Shown here: positions 11,401-21,720 of the stretch, piece after piece
Position numbering within the stretch: the stretch's first letter is position 1
How the letters are laid out: each line of letters starts with the position of its first letter
Assembly (NCBI GenBank): GCA_902728285.1
Contig: CACVBU010000227.1
Span: 186,001-250,000 of the forward strand
Length of the DNA: 64,000 bases
Direction of reading: 5' to 3'
Origin: Clytia hemisphaerica
Lineage: Eukaryota > Cnidaria > Hydrozoa > Leptothecata > Clytiidae
Program-made: the position numbers and the translations under genes
The notes under the pieces: model-generated
Seen by the model: only the letters and a program-made list of their open reading frames with translations
Databases searched by the model: none
What the model was told of the DNA's origin: nothing

Positions 11401-12440
11401 GGGGAATAGGGTACCATCACTCTGATACAAGAGTATGGGGAAATATGCTGGACATTGAATGTGGTGTGGTGATGGTACTGATATGTTCCAGTACCTGCAA
11501 GAACGCAAGGTTCTCCCGTACTATGCGAGTATCATCATCATACTCGCGAGCACAGTGAATGTTTGGTAAGCGCTGTGATTTCCCTATCTAGTGGTAGGAA
11601 ACTATCCCGGGATAGGGCCCGGTCCGATGATATCGGAGGGTCAGCTTCTCTCTTCTCTTGTCCCCACAGGTTAATTTTCAGCCAAAGCGAAACTGTGATG
11701 CTCATGTTATTTAATTTGAGGGTCGGATAGCCTTGAACAAAAAGCTAAAATGACCACACAAGATCGTACACAATTGAACTGACGCAAGACTTGAATTGTA
11801 TTAGTGCAACAATTTGTTTTCATAATATAAAATTTAAAACACGTTGTTTACACAGTTACACATTATCACCAAAAATAATCTACGCTATAAATAATCTAAA
11901 AATCTATAAATTTCAATTTCTATAAAAATAAAAACTATTCGACTGACCATCGTGTCAGTCATTCTCCTATGTAATTCAAAAGTTTCCTTATTAATATGAA
12001 TACCGTATTACTTCGAATAAACGTCCCGGGAGTTTATGAAAATTGTTTAGTCTTTAGAAGGGGCGTTTATTGGAGGGGGCCTTTTAAAGGAAGGGGGTGC
12101 TTATTAAATAATTTATAATCGAGCTCACTTAAATTATAAAGTCACTGGGAACCTCATTTTCTTTTATATTATACTTCCTTATTTTACTTGTTTCAAATAA
12201 ACACCCCTCCTAGAAGGTGTTTATTTGAGGGGGGGGGGAGGGTTTATTGAAAATTTCCCCTTTAAAGAGACTTAAAAGTTTAGTAGAGAATGATAAAAGA
12301 AGACGGAAATTTCTGAACTCTCCTCAATACAGGGCGAAATTTGCCGGGTCAACACATAAATATAGACTACAGTTTCTACGAAACTAAAACTTAACTATAC
12401 AAACTAATATTTTTGAGTAGAAAAAATAAAATTGATAAAA
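11401..12440. other. Intergenic with small palindromes and a duplicated G-rich block
   Basis: It holds the hairpin GCGAGTATCATCATCATACTCG (about 11525), TCCGATGATATCGGA (about 11623) and ATCCCGGGAT. At 12010-12245 two diverged blocks of GTTTATTGGAGGGGG type are repeated. On the minus strand this lies directly downstream of the SLC35 frame, and AATAAA motifs there (for example at 12065-12070) could serve as poly(A) signals. Confidence 0.35.
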
Positions 12441-13346
12441 TTAATTTGATTTTACTTTCTTATCATTTCTTGCATGGGCATAACAGAACACACCGAAAAC
12501 AGCAACGAACGTTCCAAGGACGTTGATAACTCCAGTTGGTTTTTGATACCGAACAAAACCAATGATGACCTTTGTGAGTGACTTCCCATTCTCCATGACG
12601 GAGTATGTCAGTGAGGAGCAATTGGGCAATAGAAACCCTTTGAGTGTATGAGTTACAGTACTCAAACATCCTTGGACGAGAAAAGTTAAAACGAATTCGA
12701 GTGGTTTTTCATGAAGCATCTCACTGGCCATTAATACTGGCAAATCCACTACAATCCAGATTGGAAGAATCATTAAAAATGCAAACATGTGCACGTTTGA
12801 AAGAAGGGCTAATGGATGCAATGATACGTTATGATATGATTGTTTGAGATAGATATTCTGTGATTGCGATGCACAAACCATCAAGAATGACGTCAACAAC
12901 CCGTTGTAAACAATTTTGGTCTGAGTTAAAGTTGCACTTACTGCGCCAGTGATCATCAGAGGCAATGAAAAGTAAACTCCATTAGAATAGCTTGCACCGA
13001 AACAAAACTTCGTGACAGTGACAACGAAAATAGGCGACATAGCTTTGAGAGCTTCCATGAGGGGTACAGTTAGAAATAAAGCAGTGTAATGCGAGAAAGT
13101 ACTGACAGCCACTTTAAAAGCTGCTAAACATAGCACTGGCTTTATGTGTGATTTCGACAACAAAATTTGATCTGCTCCTGCCAAATATGCAACCAATGCA
13201 AGTCCAAATTGGTTAACAAACATGTGACTTAATGATATTGTCAAGGGGCACGGATAGTCCAAATAAAAGTTCTGATCAACAACAGTATGGCATGTACTGA
13301 AAAGGTACCAGCTTAGTGCACAAAACACCAACGATTCCCCCTCCAT
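12441..13346 (-). CDS. SLC35E-like nucleotide-sugar/triose-phosphate transporter family protein, single exon
   Basis: This 301-residue, very hydrophobic protein has about nine or ten membrane segments. It belongs to the drug/metabolite transporter superfamily, TPT branch, closest by eye to SLC35E1. Diagnostic stretches are ALKAMSPIFVVTVTKFCFG (residues about 85-103), a PLMITGAVSATLTQTK segment, ASQSQNIYLKQ, and near the C-terminus SLTYSVMENGKSLTKVIIGF followed by NVLGTFVAVFGVFCYA. The family sits in Golgi or ER membranes; substrates of the E group are poorly defined. The frame is uninterrupted, whereas animal SLC35E genes usually have introns, so this may be a retrocopy or a lineage-specific intronless gene. 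The C-terminal tail is shorter than in vertebrate SLC35E1. The ATG is 24 bases after a possible splice acceptor (TATTTTAG). Confidence 0.75.
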   Translation of the reverse strand: MEGESLVFCALSWYLFSTCHTVVDQNFYLDYPCPLTISLSHMFVNQFGLALVAYLAGADQILLSKSHIKPVLCLAAFKVAVSTFSHYTALFLTVPLMEALKAMSPIFVVTVTKFCFGASYSNGVYFSLPLMITGAVSATLTQTKIVYNGLLTSFLMVCASQSQNIYLKQSYHNVSLHPLALLSNVHMFAFLMILPIWIVVDLPVLMASEMLHEKPLEFVLTFLVQGCLSTVTHTLKGFLLPNCSSLTYSVMENGKSLTKVIIGFVRYQKPTGVINVLGTFVAVFGVFCYAHARNDKKVKSN

Positions 13347-13370
13347 CTTATCTTTCTCTGTTTTTTTTCT

Positions 13371-14390
13371 CTAAAATAAAGTGATATTTGATATTACATT
13401 TAAATAAGAGAGATGTAATATTGAATTTAGTTCATATGAATTGAATTTACTGTAAAGATCATTTGAACTCTGAATTTAAGCTGATATATCTTAAATGAAT
13501 ATAAATATACAATGTTAATGACTTCAATAAAAACCACAGAGAGGAAAAAATAAAACAAGCTGGATGTTTTTAGGACCTACCTGATCTATAGAAGAGAGAG
13601 ATAAAAAAAAAACACAAAAAAACAGTGTTTTATGGACCTACCTGGAATAGATCCTTACTTAATAAAACTGAAACCCTATCTAAAAACCTAGAAAACAGTT
13701 AGTAAAATCACTAAATTGCCTAGTAAGCTATATAGTCAGTCAGTCATTAAGCTATTCACCTGTCGAAAGTGTTCCATGGTACCAAGTATGATTAGAGAGA
13801 ATCATATGAACTGAGGAATCATATGAACAGAAAAAAATCAAATAGGTTTCTTTAAATTTAATTTTCTGAATTTTTTGACTGGATTTTTCATTTCATACTT
13901 AAGTTAGTCATACTTAATTTTATAATGAAATGGACTTTTAAAACCAAATTCAGCTTTGAGCTTGAAAAATTCCTTCAATTTTTTTTTCTTGAACTTTTCA
14001 TTCTCCAAATTCCAAATCAATAAATTTTCAGCCATTAGTCTGGTTAGTCATCTAAGTGACTTGAAATTCATAGCACACCACCATTGATTCCATCATTTCA
14101 TTGACCAGCACCATGCATTTCATCATTGCATTGACCAACACCATTGATTCACCAAAGCCGTCAAATCTTTCAGTTTATTCACAAACACAAATTTAATAAT
14201 AAAAACGATTGGATTTATTATCTCCACAGTCATATTCACCAGAACGATCAGATCCTGCTGTACAATCATCAGATTTCCGAAATTCTTGAATAGATTAACC
14301 AGAGTCGTTAGGTTCTCCCAAAATCACTGGAACCATTAGCTCTGGCACAGAAATTTACAAATGTTGATAGTTCGACACCTCAGGGCCACC
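13371..14390. other. Upstream region of the SLC35-like gene; short direct repeats
   Basis: The AT-rich region contains the repeated phrase GGACCTACCTG (13572, 13634), AATCATATGAAC (13799, 13817), and ATTGACCA(A/G)CACCAT (14100-14150). No second gene is seen. Confidence 0.35.
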
Positions 14391-14545
14391 ATTTTCAGCT
14401 TTTTCCCCATTGTTACTTCGTTACTTTTTCGTTACCCCTCGTTACTTTGCGTTACTTCATCGTTACGGACCGTTACTTCTTGTTACTTGTCGTTACCTAC
14501 CGTTACTTGTTGTTATCTATCGTTACCTACCGTTACCACTTTTAG
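14391..14545. repeat. GTTAC minisatellite
   Basis: The pentamer GTTAC occurs about 14 times in 155 bases, mostly as CGTTAC spaced by 5-9 bases (TTCGTTACTTTTTCGTTACC and so on). It ends in CCGTTACCACTTTTAGTAAC, where GTTAC appears inverted. The spacing is irregular, so the unit is short and decayed. Confidence 0.7.
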
Positions 14546-15884
14546 TAACAACGTTTTCACGGGTTGCATCATGAAAAACATTCCAAACTTATTCAAATTT
14601 ACACATGAGCTGCATTTTAATATTCTTTTATGACTTACAACATATGTTTACTTGAAAAAGGTTCTGTCAAGCTTGAAATATAAAACTCCAACATTCAAAT
14701 GCTCCCACTTGCTCCCTGACTGCTTGACCTGACTGGAGTCCGACCTGACTCCTCCCATCCATCTTGAAAACCTTAAAAAATACTTTGCCATAAAGAGAAT
14801 GAAATTTAACTTTTAGTACCAATTCTATCCAATATAGAGTAGTTCAAACATCGTGCAGGTAGACGAGGCAAAAATTCTAAATCAGCCGCAGGTTTAGCCT
14901 GGACTACTGGACTTGTTAATTTATTGGGCGCACAGGCCCCGACAAAGCCAAAATCTTTTCGTTCAGTTGCTTTTTAAAGGCCCATCTTGCTGCGTGGGCT
15001 GGGCCAATTATTAAAAAAACTAGATGGTGAAATAGATTACGATCTGGATATCCAGGCGTCACCCCTTACAGCAATTTACCCAAAAGGTGTTAATGCTGTT
15101 TATAAGGATTCAACTTGATATCCGGCAAAAGGTCTATTTTGTCATGGCAACTATCTGGTCTGCAAATAGGGAGTGATGGTAGAAATCAATTTTCTTGAAA
15201 CCTTCCCAAAAAAGGCCAAACCAAGTAAAATGAAGGAATTTAACAAAACCCCTCCCCTCCAAAGGCCCTACCCCCCCCCCAAGGGGCAAAAAATCTTTTT
15301 ACCAAAACATATATAATAGGCATATTATATATATATCCCTCAACTTTTCCCAGTTAAGTTGGCTTAGCTCCGGCGTAACATTTCCCTCCTTTCCAGACTG
15401 GGATCAAAGTTGGCTGTAAATTGTAAATATGACCCAAAACGTGGCCAAAGCTTATCTGTATCGGTTGTAAATATATGGCTCCGGCATGCTGGCATGGCCA
15501 ACCCAAACAGAATGTTCAAGGTGATACTTTTTTGTGGCCTGGGCATGGTCATTCTGACATCACTTCAATTTTTCAGCATTGAACAGCCGTGTGGTGACAA
15601 GAATCTTAGTATGGAAATTAGAATCTCATACAAAGAGACAAAACAACGGTAGTAATCAATTCAATTTTGATTATCAATAATAGGCACTGCTGTGATCACA
15701 TAGAGGACTAATGAAACATAGTGTTAGTCACCTTTGGAAGAACCCGAGAACGCAACAGTTCATTCAATAAAAGATTACTCTGGCATATCAGATTTCCTCC
15801 CACCTACCATAATTAATTCAGACATTCAATGATTCAATAAAATAGCTGCTCAAGAGCAGCCGGTGGCAGATTTTTCTGAAATAT
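14546..15884. other. Intergenic, no feature seen
   Basis: No long frame with coding character. There is a C-rich run near 15248-15285 and the palindromic CTGCTCAAGAGCAGCCGGTGG near 15846, which resembles part of 22118-22140. Confidence 0.35.
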
Positions 15885-16265
15885 CTGTTCTTTTTTTCCA
15901 GGAGAGTAAATTTTATTAATAAATCCAGGAGAGACTTTCCTCAAAACACCCAGGTAAAATCCAGGGGTCACCTTAAAAACGTCTGTTCTTAAAATCTAGG
16001 AGTACATTTTAAGGAAAAACACATACAATTTTCCAGCGGACAATCTGTTCAAAAAAATCCAGGAGCTAAATTGCGAAAAAAGCAACCCGATGCCAAATTT
16101 TTTTTCCAGGGAGCTTCATAATTTTCTCATTTTCTAGGAGCATTTTAACTTTCTTAGCGAATAGCTGTTATATTTTTCCAGGAGCATAATATTTCTAGAA
16201 AACAGATATACATTTTCCAGGAATTCCATTTTTTCCCAGAACAGATGATATAATTCAGGAGAGCC
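15885..16265. repeat. CCAGGAG-type minisatellite
   Basis: About twelve imperfect units of 25-60 bases each carry CCAGGAG or a variant (CCAGGAGA, CTAGGAGTA, CCAGGGAGC, CCAGGAGCA), alternating with CTGTTC or GAACAG words. No frame persists across it. Confidence 0.6.
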
Positions 16266-16593
16266 CAGGGTACAGAACAGATAGTTTTTTGCGAAGCGAA
16301 TATACATGAGCGAAGCAGTTTTGCTATAGTGTGTGCGTACCTTTAAACTCTATATACCAGGGAAGCGCAGAAGGAAAATGAAAATTTAGTTCCCATCTGT
16401 TAAATGTAGATAAGTATTTCGTTCAAGGTTGTGTTTCTCGTTCAAATATAGGTATCAATCTCGGTTTGGTAGATGGTTTCGTTAATAAAGTTGATCTTTA
16501 CGGCACCGAAAATGTCCGAGTTAGGGCTTTTTTCCAAAAGAGACATTTCGTCGTTTCCGTATATTTTGTATCTCTTCCTTCACCTATGAGACC

Positions 16594-16691
16594 GCTGATT
16601 GGTTAATATTTTCGTACTATCAGACAACTGATTGGTTGATATTTTCGTTGTTATGGTTTCGATCTTTTTATTTTTATTTATCGAAACCATT
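16594..16691 (+). promoter_or_regulatory. Duplicated CCAAT-box block and hairpin upstream of the USP-like gene
   Basis: CTGATTGGTTAATATTTTCG and CTGATTGGTTGATATTTTCG are near-identical direct repeats 34 bases apart; each holds an inverted CCAAT box. Immediately after lies a perfect hairpin, ATGGTTTCGAT ... ATCGAAACCAT. The block is 490-590 bases before the ATG at 17182. A promoter role is inference. Confidence 0.3.
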
Positions 16692-17181
16692 TTGTGAATT
16701 TTTTATTCGAAGAATATTTACTGGAAAAATTTTATCGACCTGGAAGCTTCTGGAAAACTCTACCAACTAGCTACCAGTTTAGTGAATTTTTTGCTCTGCT
16801 GTGGCGATTATCATTTGGAAAAATCATATAATCAGTTTCATCCACCATAACATTTTGGATTCAACAAAACACAACACATAACTTTGTGCACCAACAGGGA
16901 AGTATATATTTGTTGACTTTTTCCTCACTTTTAGCAGTGGGAAGGAAATTGCACTCCACCTTTTACAGTCATAGTTTTCTTTTCACTTGAGAGAAATTTT
17001 TCTTGACACAAGAGTTAAATTTCCCAGCATCCTGTCTGCCTGTCTGTAACTATCTGATCTGATTAAGAAATATCAACACCGACAGACCGAGACTTTTTAA
17101 ATAAAAAATTTGACGTCCGACTGAAACAGAACAGTCCTAAATATCCACTATTTCTATATTTCTCTCGTCGTGTTCGTCAAA

Positions 17182-17910
17182 ATGTCAGGACAATCAAGAC
17201 TTTTTCCACTAGGGGCTAAAAAATTTGGGCCAAAATGGCCAACATTTTTTAATTCTGTTATTCAAGCATTATATTCTGTCGAAAGTTTTCGTGACTTTGT
17301 TTATAATTTTGACATTAACTGCGGTAACTCAGGAAAGTTAATGATTAGGGAATTGTTTATCGCTATGTCAAATGCACCGATTGAAACATACCATTTTATT
17401 CCTTCTTTTTGTCTTGGGACGGATTATGATCACAGTCACTTTCAACAGTTTGATGCTCAAAAATGTCTAATATATTTGCAGTACCAAATTTATGATTTAA
17501 ATCTAAGTTCTGCACCAGAAGAATCTGTTTTTACCATATCTAGCTTAGAGTGTATATTATTTCAAACATGTTATAATGCTTCAGAGAAAACTACATATGA
17601 AACTATCTGTCATATTGAGTTTCCTAATCGTTTTAACCATCATTCAATAAAAAACAAAGTTTCAAGATTAGTTAATGCCCCACATGGACAGTTGCTTCAA
17701 GACTTGTATGATTCTGCAAATTGTCCATCTCGCACAATAGCTACGAAAAGTAAAATAATTATCAACATATCTGAATATTTGATTGTCTCACTAAAAATAT
17801 TTTGCTATGATCAGGCATCAAACACTTCAAGAAAACTAGTTCCCAACCTCAATATTGAAACTCATTTTGAAAATGCATTACTAGGGAATCTAAATTTGTT
17901 TCCATTTTGA
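17182..17910 (+). CDS. USP-like protein lacking catalytic residues, single exon
   Basis: This 242-residue frame starts at the ATG after GTTCGTCAAA. It resembles the first two-thirds of a ubiquitin-specific protease fold: FFNSVIQALYS (residues about 22-32) matches the Cys box, but no cysteine stands at the nucleophile position and one residue is missing. QQFDAQKCLIYLQYQI corresponds to the QQDAxEFL box, with Glu replaced by Lys. The YLIVSLKIFCYD stretch near residue 205 matches the conserved LIIHLKRFxYD strand. The frame stops about 30 residues later, before the His and Asp/Asn boxes. If expressed it cannot be a cysteine protease of the usual kind; it may bind ubiquitin or act as a dominant-negative decoy, or be a decaying retrocopy. 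The intact frame over 242 codons argues against an old pseudogene. Confidence concerns the family; function is unknown. Confidence 0.55.
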   Translation: MSGQSRLFPLGAKKFGPKWPTFFNSVIQALYSVESFRDFVYNFDINCGNSGKLMIRELFIAMSNAPIETYHFIPSFCLGTDYDHSHFQQFDAQKCLIYLQYQIYDLNLSSAPEESVFTISSLECILFQTCYNASEKTTYETICHIEFPNRFNHHSIKNKVSRLVNAPHGQLLQDLYDSANCPSRTIATKSKIIINISEYLIVSLKIFCYDQASNTSRKLVPNLNIETHFENALLGNLNLFPF

Positions 17911-18658
17911 TGGTTGAGAGATCAATTTCTTGATTGCGGAAAACAGGACAATTTATAACTTTCACTGACTTAGGTTAGTTTTAACTCAACCTTGGAGCAA
18001 AATGGACTGATTGATAATTGGATTTCACTGAGTTCTTCTTCTTCTACAACATTGACTTAACTGGCAAGTAAATTAGAAAAAGGTGAACCGGGGGATGGAA
18101 CCGAGATGAACTCATCTGGTAAACCGGCTGAATCGAGGTGAACCCAGAACCCAGCTTCTGCAGAACTTACTTTGAAATGTTCTTTGTGCATTTTTTGAAT
18201 GTGGGAAAGTTTTGTTGTCAACATACTTGAAAATTTTCTTAACTTTTGCCGTGAACTTTTGAACTTTCTTTGACATGCCTTTTGTCGTCAACTATAAAAA
18301 TTTTGAAAAACCTTTGTTGCTTATGAGTTAGTTCATCTAATCTTTCCAGCTCACCCAAATAGAGACTTATTCGCATGCATAATTTTGCGTTCTTTTAAAC
18401 CATATGTAGTTAATTCCTGTTACAAAAAATGATGAATGAATCTGTAGGGGTGGTACAGTCACTTTCGGTCGGGGTTGTGGATGGCAAAATATGCTGTTCT
18501 TTGATTAATTAGGGTTTGTTGTTCTATTTTTGGTGCTTTTTAATAGATATTTGTCGTTCTTTTTAGATGGACTAGAAACGTTAGATTAAAACAGTCTCTT
18601 TTCTCCTTTTTGTTCGCATACCTTACAAATGTGGAAATAAATTCTGTTTTGAACTTGA
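17911..18658. other. Downstream region of the USP-like gene
   Basis: AT-rich, no gene or matched repeat. It could include the 3'UTR; AATAAA occurs at about 18636. Confidence 0.35.
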
Positions 18659-18764
18659 TACCGTGAGATTGGGTAACTTGCATCAGTGGAGGCTAACATG
18701 CATAGCCCTCAAATTAATGCCCTGGCTGGTCATTAAAATACAACTACGCAGCTCTGCTCACAGC

Positions 18765-19193
18765 ACTTATGGCTAAATCTTCATGATGCACCGACAAGCA
18801 CGGAGACTTAGAAAATTTTTTGAAAATTTTCAATACTTTACCCCGGTTCGAACCACAAAGGTATATAAAGGTCAGTGGTTCGAACCTACATGTTACCGAT
18901 TACTAAACACGTAGTCTATACCACTGGGCCACGACGGCTGCTAATTTTCCGAAATTTAAGGTTCTTTATAGAGTGACATATATAGTATATACGGGTGAAC
19001 AGACCTCACGAGTTAGGCTAACTGTTATGATCGCCATTCCTCCAGGAAGACCCCACACACGGGTGCACCACTGGGAGGGTGCACAGCCGTCTGTGCTGCG
19101 CTCGCCTGTGCGCTTACGCGCACAATATTTTGCCCGCGCGTACCGCGCGGTGTACTTGTAAGGCCGGTGCATCATGAAGATTTAGCCATAAGT
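18765..19193. mobile_element. hAT-type MITE nested in the TA-MITE (429 bp)
   Basis: Perfect inverted ends begin ACTTATGGCTAAATCTTCAT and continue GATGCACCG. The insertion is flanked by the 8-base direct duplication CTCACAGC (18757-18764 and 19194-19201), and removing it restores the sequence found in the sister MITE at 23311-23550. An 8-base target duplication is characteristic of hAT elements. There is no transposase frame. The right half is GC-rich with CGCGC runs, unlike its surroundings. Confidence 0.85.
18872..18942 (-). repeat. tRNA-like block inside the hAT MITE
   Basis: Read on the minus strand it starts GCCGTCGTGGCCCAGTGG (A box TGGCCCAGTGG), has a loop TTAGTAA that would place AGT as anticodon, and ends with the B box GGTTCGAACC. 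The anticodon stem pairs badly, so it is a tRNA-derived relic captured in the MITE, not a functional tRNA gene. Confidence 0.45.
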
Positions 19194-19537
19194 CTCACAG
19201 CTCTACTCTACCATTTTTGTTTTGATTTAACTTTGTGTTTTAATGACCAGTCAGGTCATTTATTTGAGGGCTATGCATGTTAGCCTCCAATTATGCAAGT
19301 TACCCCATCTCACAGTATATAATTGTGTTTTAAATGTGGAAAGCCGTTTGTCTAATACTCTCGGTTAGTCGGGGGGTTTGGAATAAGCAGGGTGCAGGGG
19401 GGTTGGAAGAAATCTCAAAATTTAATAAGCGAGGGGGGGTTTCCCTGCTTGCAATCTGTTGGAAATTATGAATATGAAATTGCTTTGTCCTGTTTTAAAG
19501 TTTTTTCCTTTTTTTAACATTATTAGTATATTATGAC

Positions 19538-20604
19538 TAGCCGTCACCCGGCGTCGCACCCGCCGAGTAGAGTGTTGTTGAACACATCAAAAGCCCTTTG
19601 GATGGTGGGAAAGGGTAATAAGCTTGAATTCTAAGCCGAAAAAACGAAAAATTACCACTTATCAATAATCGAAGCTTGAAAAATCGCATATTTTATGTTT
19701 GGTGACGTCATTTGGGACCTAAGTGACGTCATCGAAAGGATAATAAACTTTTCACTTCACTGAAAGTATTTCTTCATTGACTGAAAAGATTGTCTCGATG
19801 ATTTCCGATCCAATGAGGGGTCAATCATTACTGAAATCCTTTTCAAACTCGAGATATTGTATTTTTAAGGTTTTGATGACGTCATCGGACCAAAAAAGCC
19901 TCAATTTAAATATATTTATTTTTGAAAGTTTCTATATACCAACTATTACCCCTCCCAACTTATTATCCATTAAATTTCCGATCAAATGAGGGGTCAACGA
20001 CTTCCAAGCTCCTATCCAATCTCGAGATATCGCATTTTTCCTGTTTTGATGACGTCATCAACTGAAAACGCCTAAAAATTCAGCCAAATTTTAAAGTCAC
20101 ACTCAAGCCATATAAACCCTCCCATCTTATTCTCCATAAAATTCTCGATCCAATGAGGGGTCACCGACCTCCCAACTCCTTTTCAAACTCGAGATATTGC
20201 ATTTTGAAGTTTTTCCCAAATCTGTGACGTCATTGGGTCTCTTTACCCCTAATGTTATCAACGGTCAATTCGCGAATTTTGAAATTTTTGCGGTCAACGG
20301 GTAGCTTATGCCCCAAGGGTCCCAAAAAACCCAAAAACGTCAATTATTTCCATGGGAAAGTGGGTTTTTAAATTTGCGAAAGATTGACACTGCAACGACT
20401 TCTTTAAAAAAACGCTAATTTTCACACTCTTCCCCTGACCACTTTCGCTTTCGTTTTCAACCACCCACACCACTGACCTTTATATAAAGGTCAGTGACCC
20501 ACACCCATCCAAACAATCGGTCACGTAACTCTCAAACCCCAATCCCAAAAATCCATAATGGCCCCCCCACGGCTCACTCACATTAGACTTTTAGTATATA
20601 GATA
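19538..20604 (+). repeat. About 1-kb interspersed repeat, copy A
   Basis: It begins TAGCCGTCACCCGGCGTCGC and shares its first 65 bases exactly with copy B, which starts at 20603. It ends with CCATAATGGCCCCC, then CACGGCTCACTCACATTAGA and TTTTAGTATATAGATA, also shared with B. It lacks inverted ends. Its interior is built of four imperfect units of about 165 bases (about 19650-20240), three of which contain CAATGAGGGGTCA or close variants and CTCGAGATAT; each has a TGACGTCAT motif. Near 20471-20496 is a perfect 26-base palindrome centred on TATA. Confidence 0.65.
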
Positions 20605-21602
20605 GCCGTCACCCGGCGTCGCACCCGCCGAGTAGAGTGTTGTTGAACACATCAAAAGCCCTTTGGATGGCAAGGGACGTGTCCAAATTCACAGCAAAAA
20701 TTTCCACATTTTAAACGCACATGGAAGAAAATGTCCAAATTCAAAGCAAAAATTTCCACGTTTTAAACGCAAGTGGAAGAAAGTGTCCAAATTCACAGCA
20801 AAAATTTCCACGTTTTACACGCACAGCGGGAAGAAAATGTCCAAATTCACAGCCAAAAGTTTTTTCCACGTTTTATTTAAACGCATGTGGAAGAAAATGT
20901 CGACCGATAATGATATATTGTATCATGTCGGTCGATTATCTTTGAATATTAAATCTAAACGTGCATTTTAAACGTGAAAAACCTTTTGGTTGGAAATTTG
21001 GACGTTTAGATTCTAAAAGTCGGTCGGTCTACAAAGTGAGTCGGTCGGTCGGTCGACAAAGTGAGGCGGTCGGTCGGTCTACAAAGTGAGGTGGTTTAAT
21101 TTTTCAAATATACCTAGCATGATCAAAGTTGATAAAATGTCCTGTTTTTCAAGAATAGAAGAGAAGAGATTGCATCTCTCATGCCAAACCAAACGAAGCA
21201 TCAAATCCAGGAAAGATTAATAATAAACTTCATCATCGTCCATTTCTTGTAACAATCACACAAAAATCATGATCCAATTCAACTCATTAAAGCATAAAAC
21301 CCAAAGAAAAAGAGCAAATGAGCAGTAGCAACCAGTTGTTTTTTTGCCGCCATCTTTATTTTGACTGTTAGAAAGCAGTATGGTCCGATCAAAAATACGC
21401 TTCCGAACCGGGCGACGTTTCCCGATCGGCAAGGAACCGTAGGCATGTTTTCCGATGACGTGTCTCAAAAGAAACGTACTCCGCCTCAAAAAAAAAACTC
21501 TACTGTTTTCCCGCTCGGAGCTCGATTTAAAAAGAAAGTTGGAAAAAAATCCATAATGGCCCCCTCACGGCTCACTCACATTAGACTTTTAGTATATAGA
21601 TA
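20603..21602 (+). repeat. About 1-kb interspersed repeat, copy B, head to tail with A
   Basis: It has the same first 65 bases and the same last about 55 bases as copy A, but a different interior. Four units of about 52 bases read TGTCCAAATTCACAGCAAAA then TTTCCACGTTTTAAACGCA (20690-20900). After a unique stretch come three units of GTCGGTCGGTCTACAAAGTG (21019-21095). The two copies share their junction TA, as if one inserted at the end of the other or they arose by tandem duplication. The class is not recognised. Confidence 0.65.
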
Positions 21603-21645
21603 ATGCAAAATGACTTTTTTTTTAATTATGAAATTTTTTTTGAAG

Positions 21646-21720
21646 GTGAAGCGTGACGCTACAGATCAAATCTGTGTTTTGACTGGACTCACCAACCTTT
21701 ATGATTATAAGGGTACAGTT
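21646..21720 (+). repeat. Dispersed repeat, copy 2 (uninterrupted)
   Basis: GGTGAAGCGTGACGCTACAG through CCTTTATGATTATAAGGGTACAG matches 7735-7790 plus 7962-7976, giving the empty site for the small MITE there. Confidence 0.65.

Larger units (their letters stand above)
18661..19315. mobile_element. TA-MITE, copy 1, carrying a second nested MITE
   Basis: The ends CCGTGAGAT and ATCTCACAG lie between TA (18659-18660, 19316-19317). Inward, GGTAACTTGCAT, GGAGGCTAACATGCATAGCC and TGGTCATTAAAA appear in inverted order on the right. An unsplit copy is at 23311-23550. This one is longer only because of the insertion at 18765-19193. Confidence 0.85.

Noticed and set aside
19538-21602. Helitron call for the paired 1-kb repeats
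   Set aside because: No 5' TC or 3' CTRR with a preceding GC hairpin could be placed at the shared ends.
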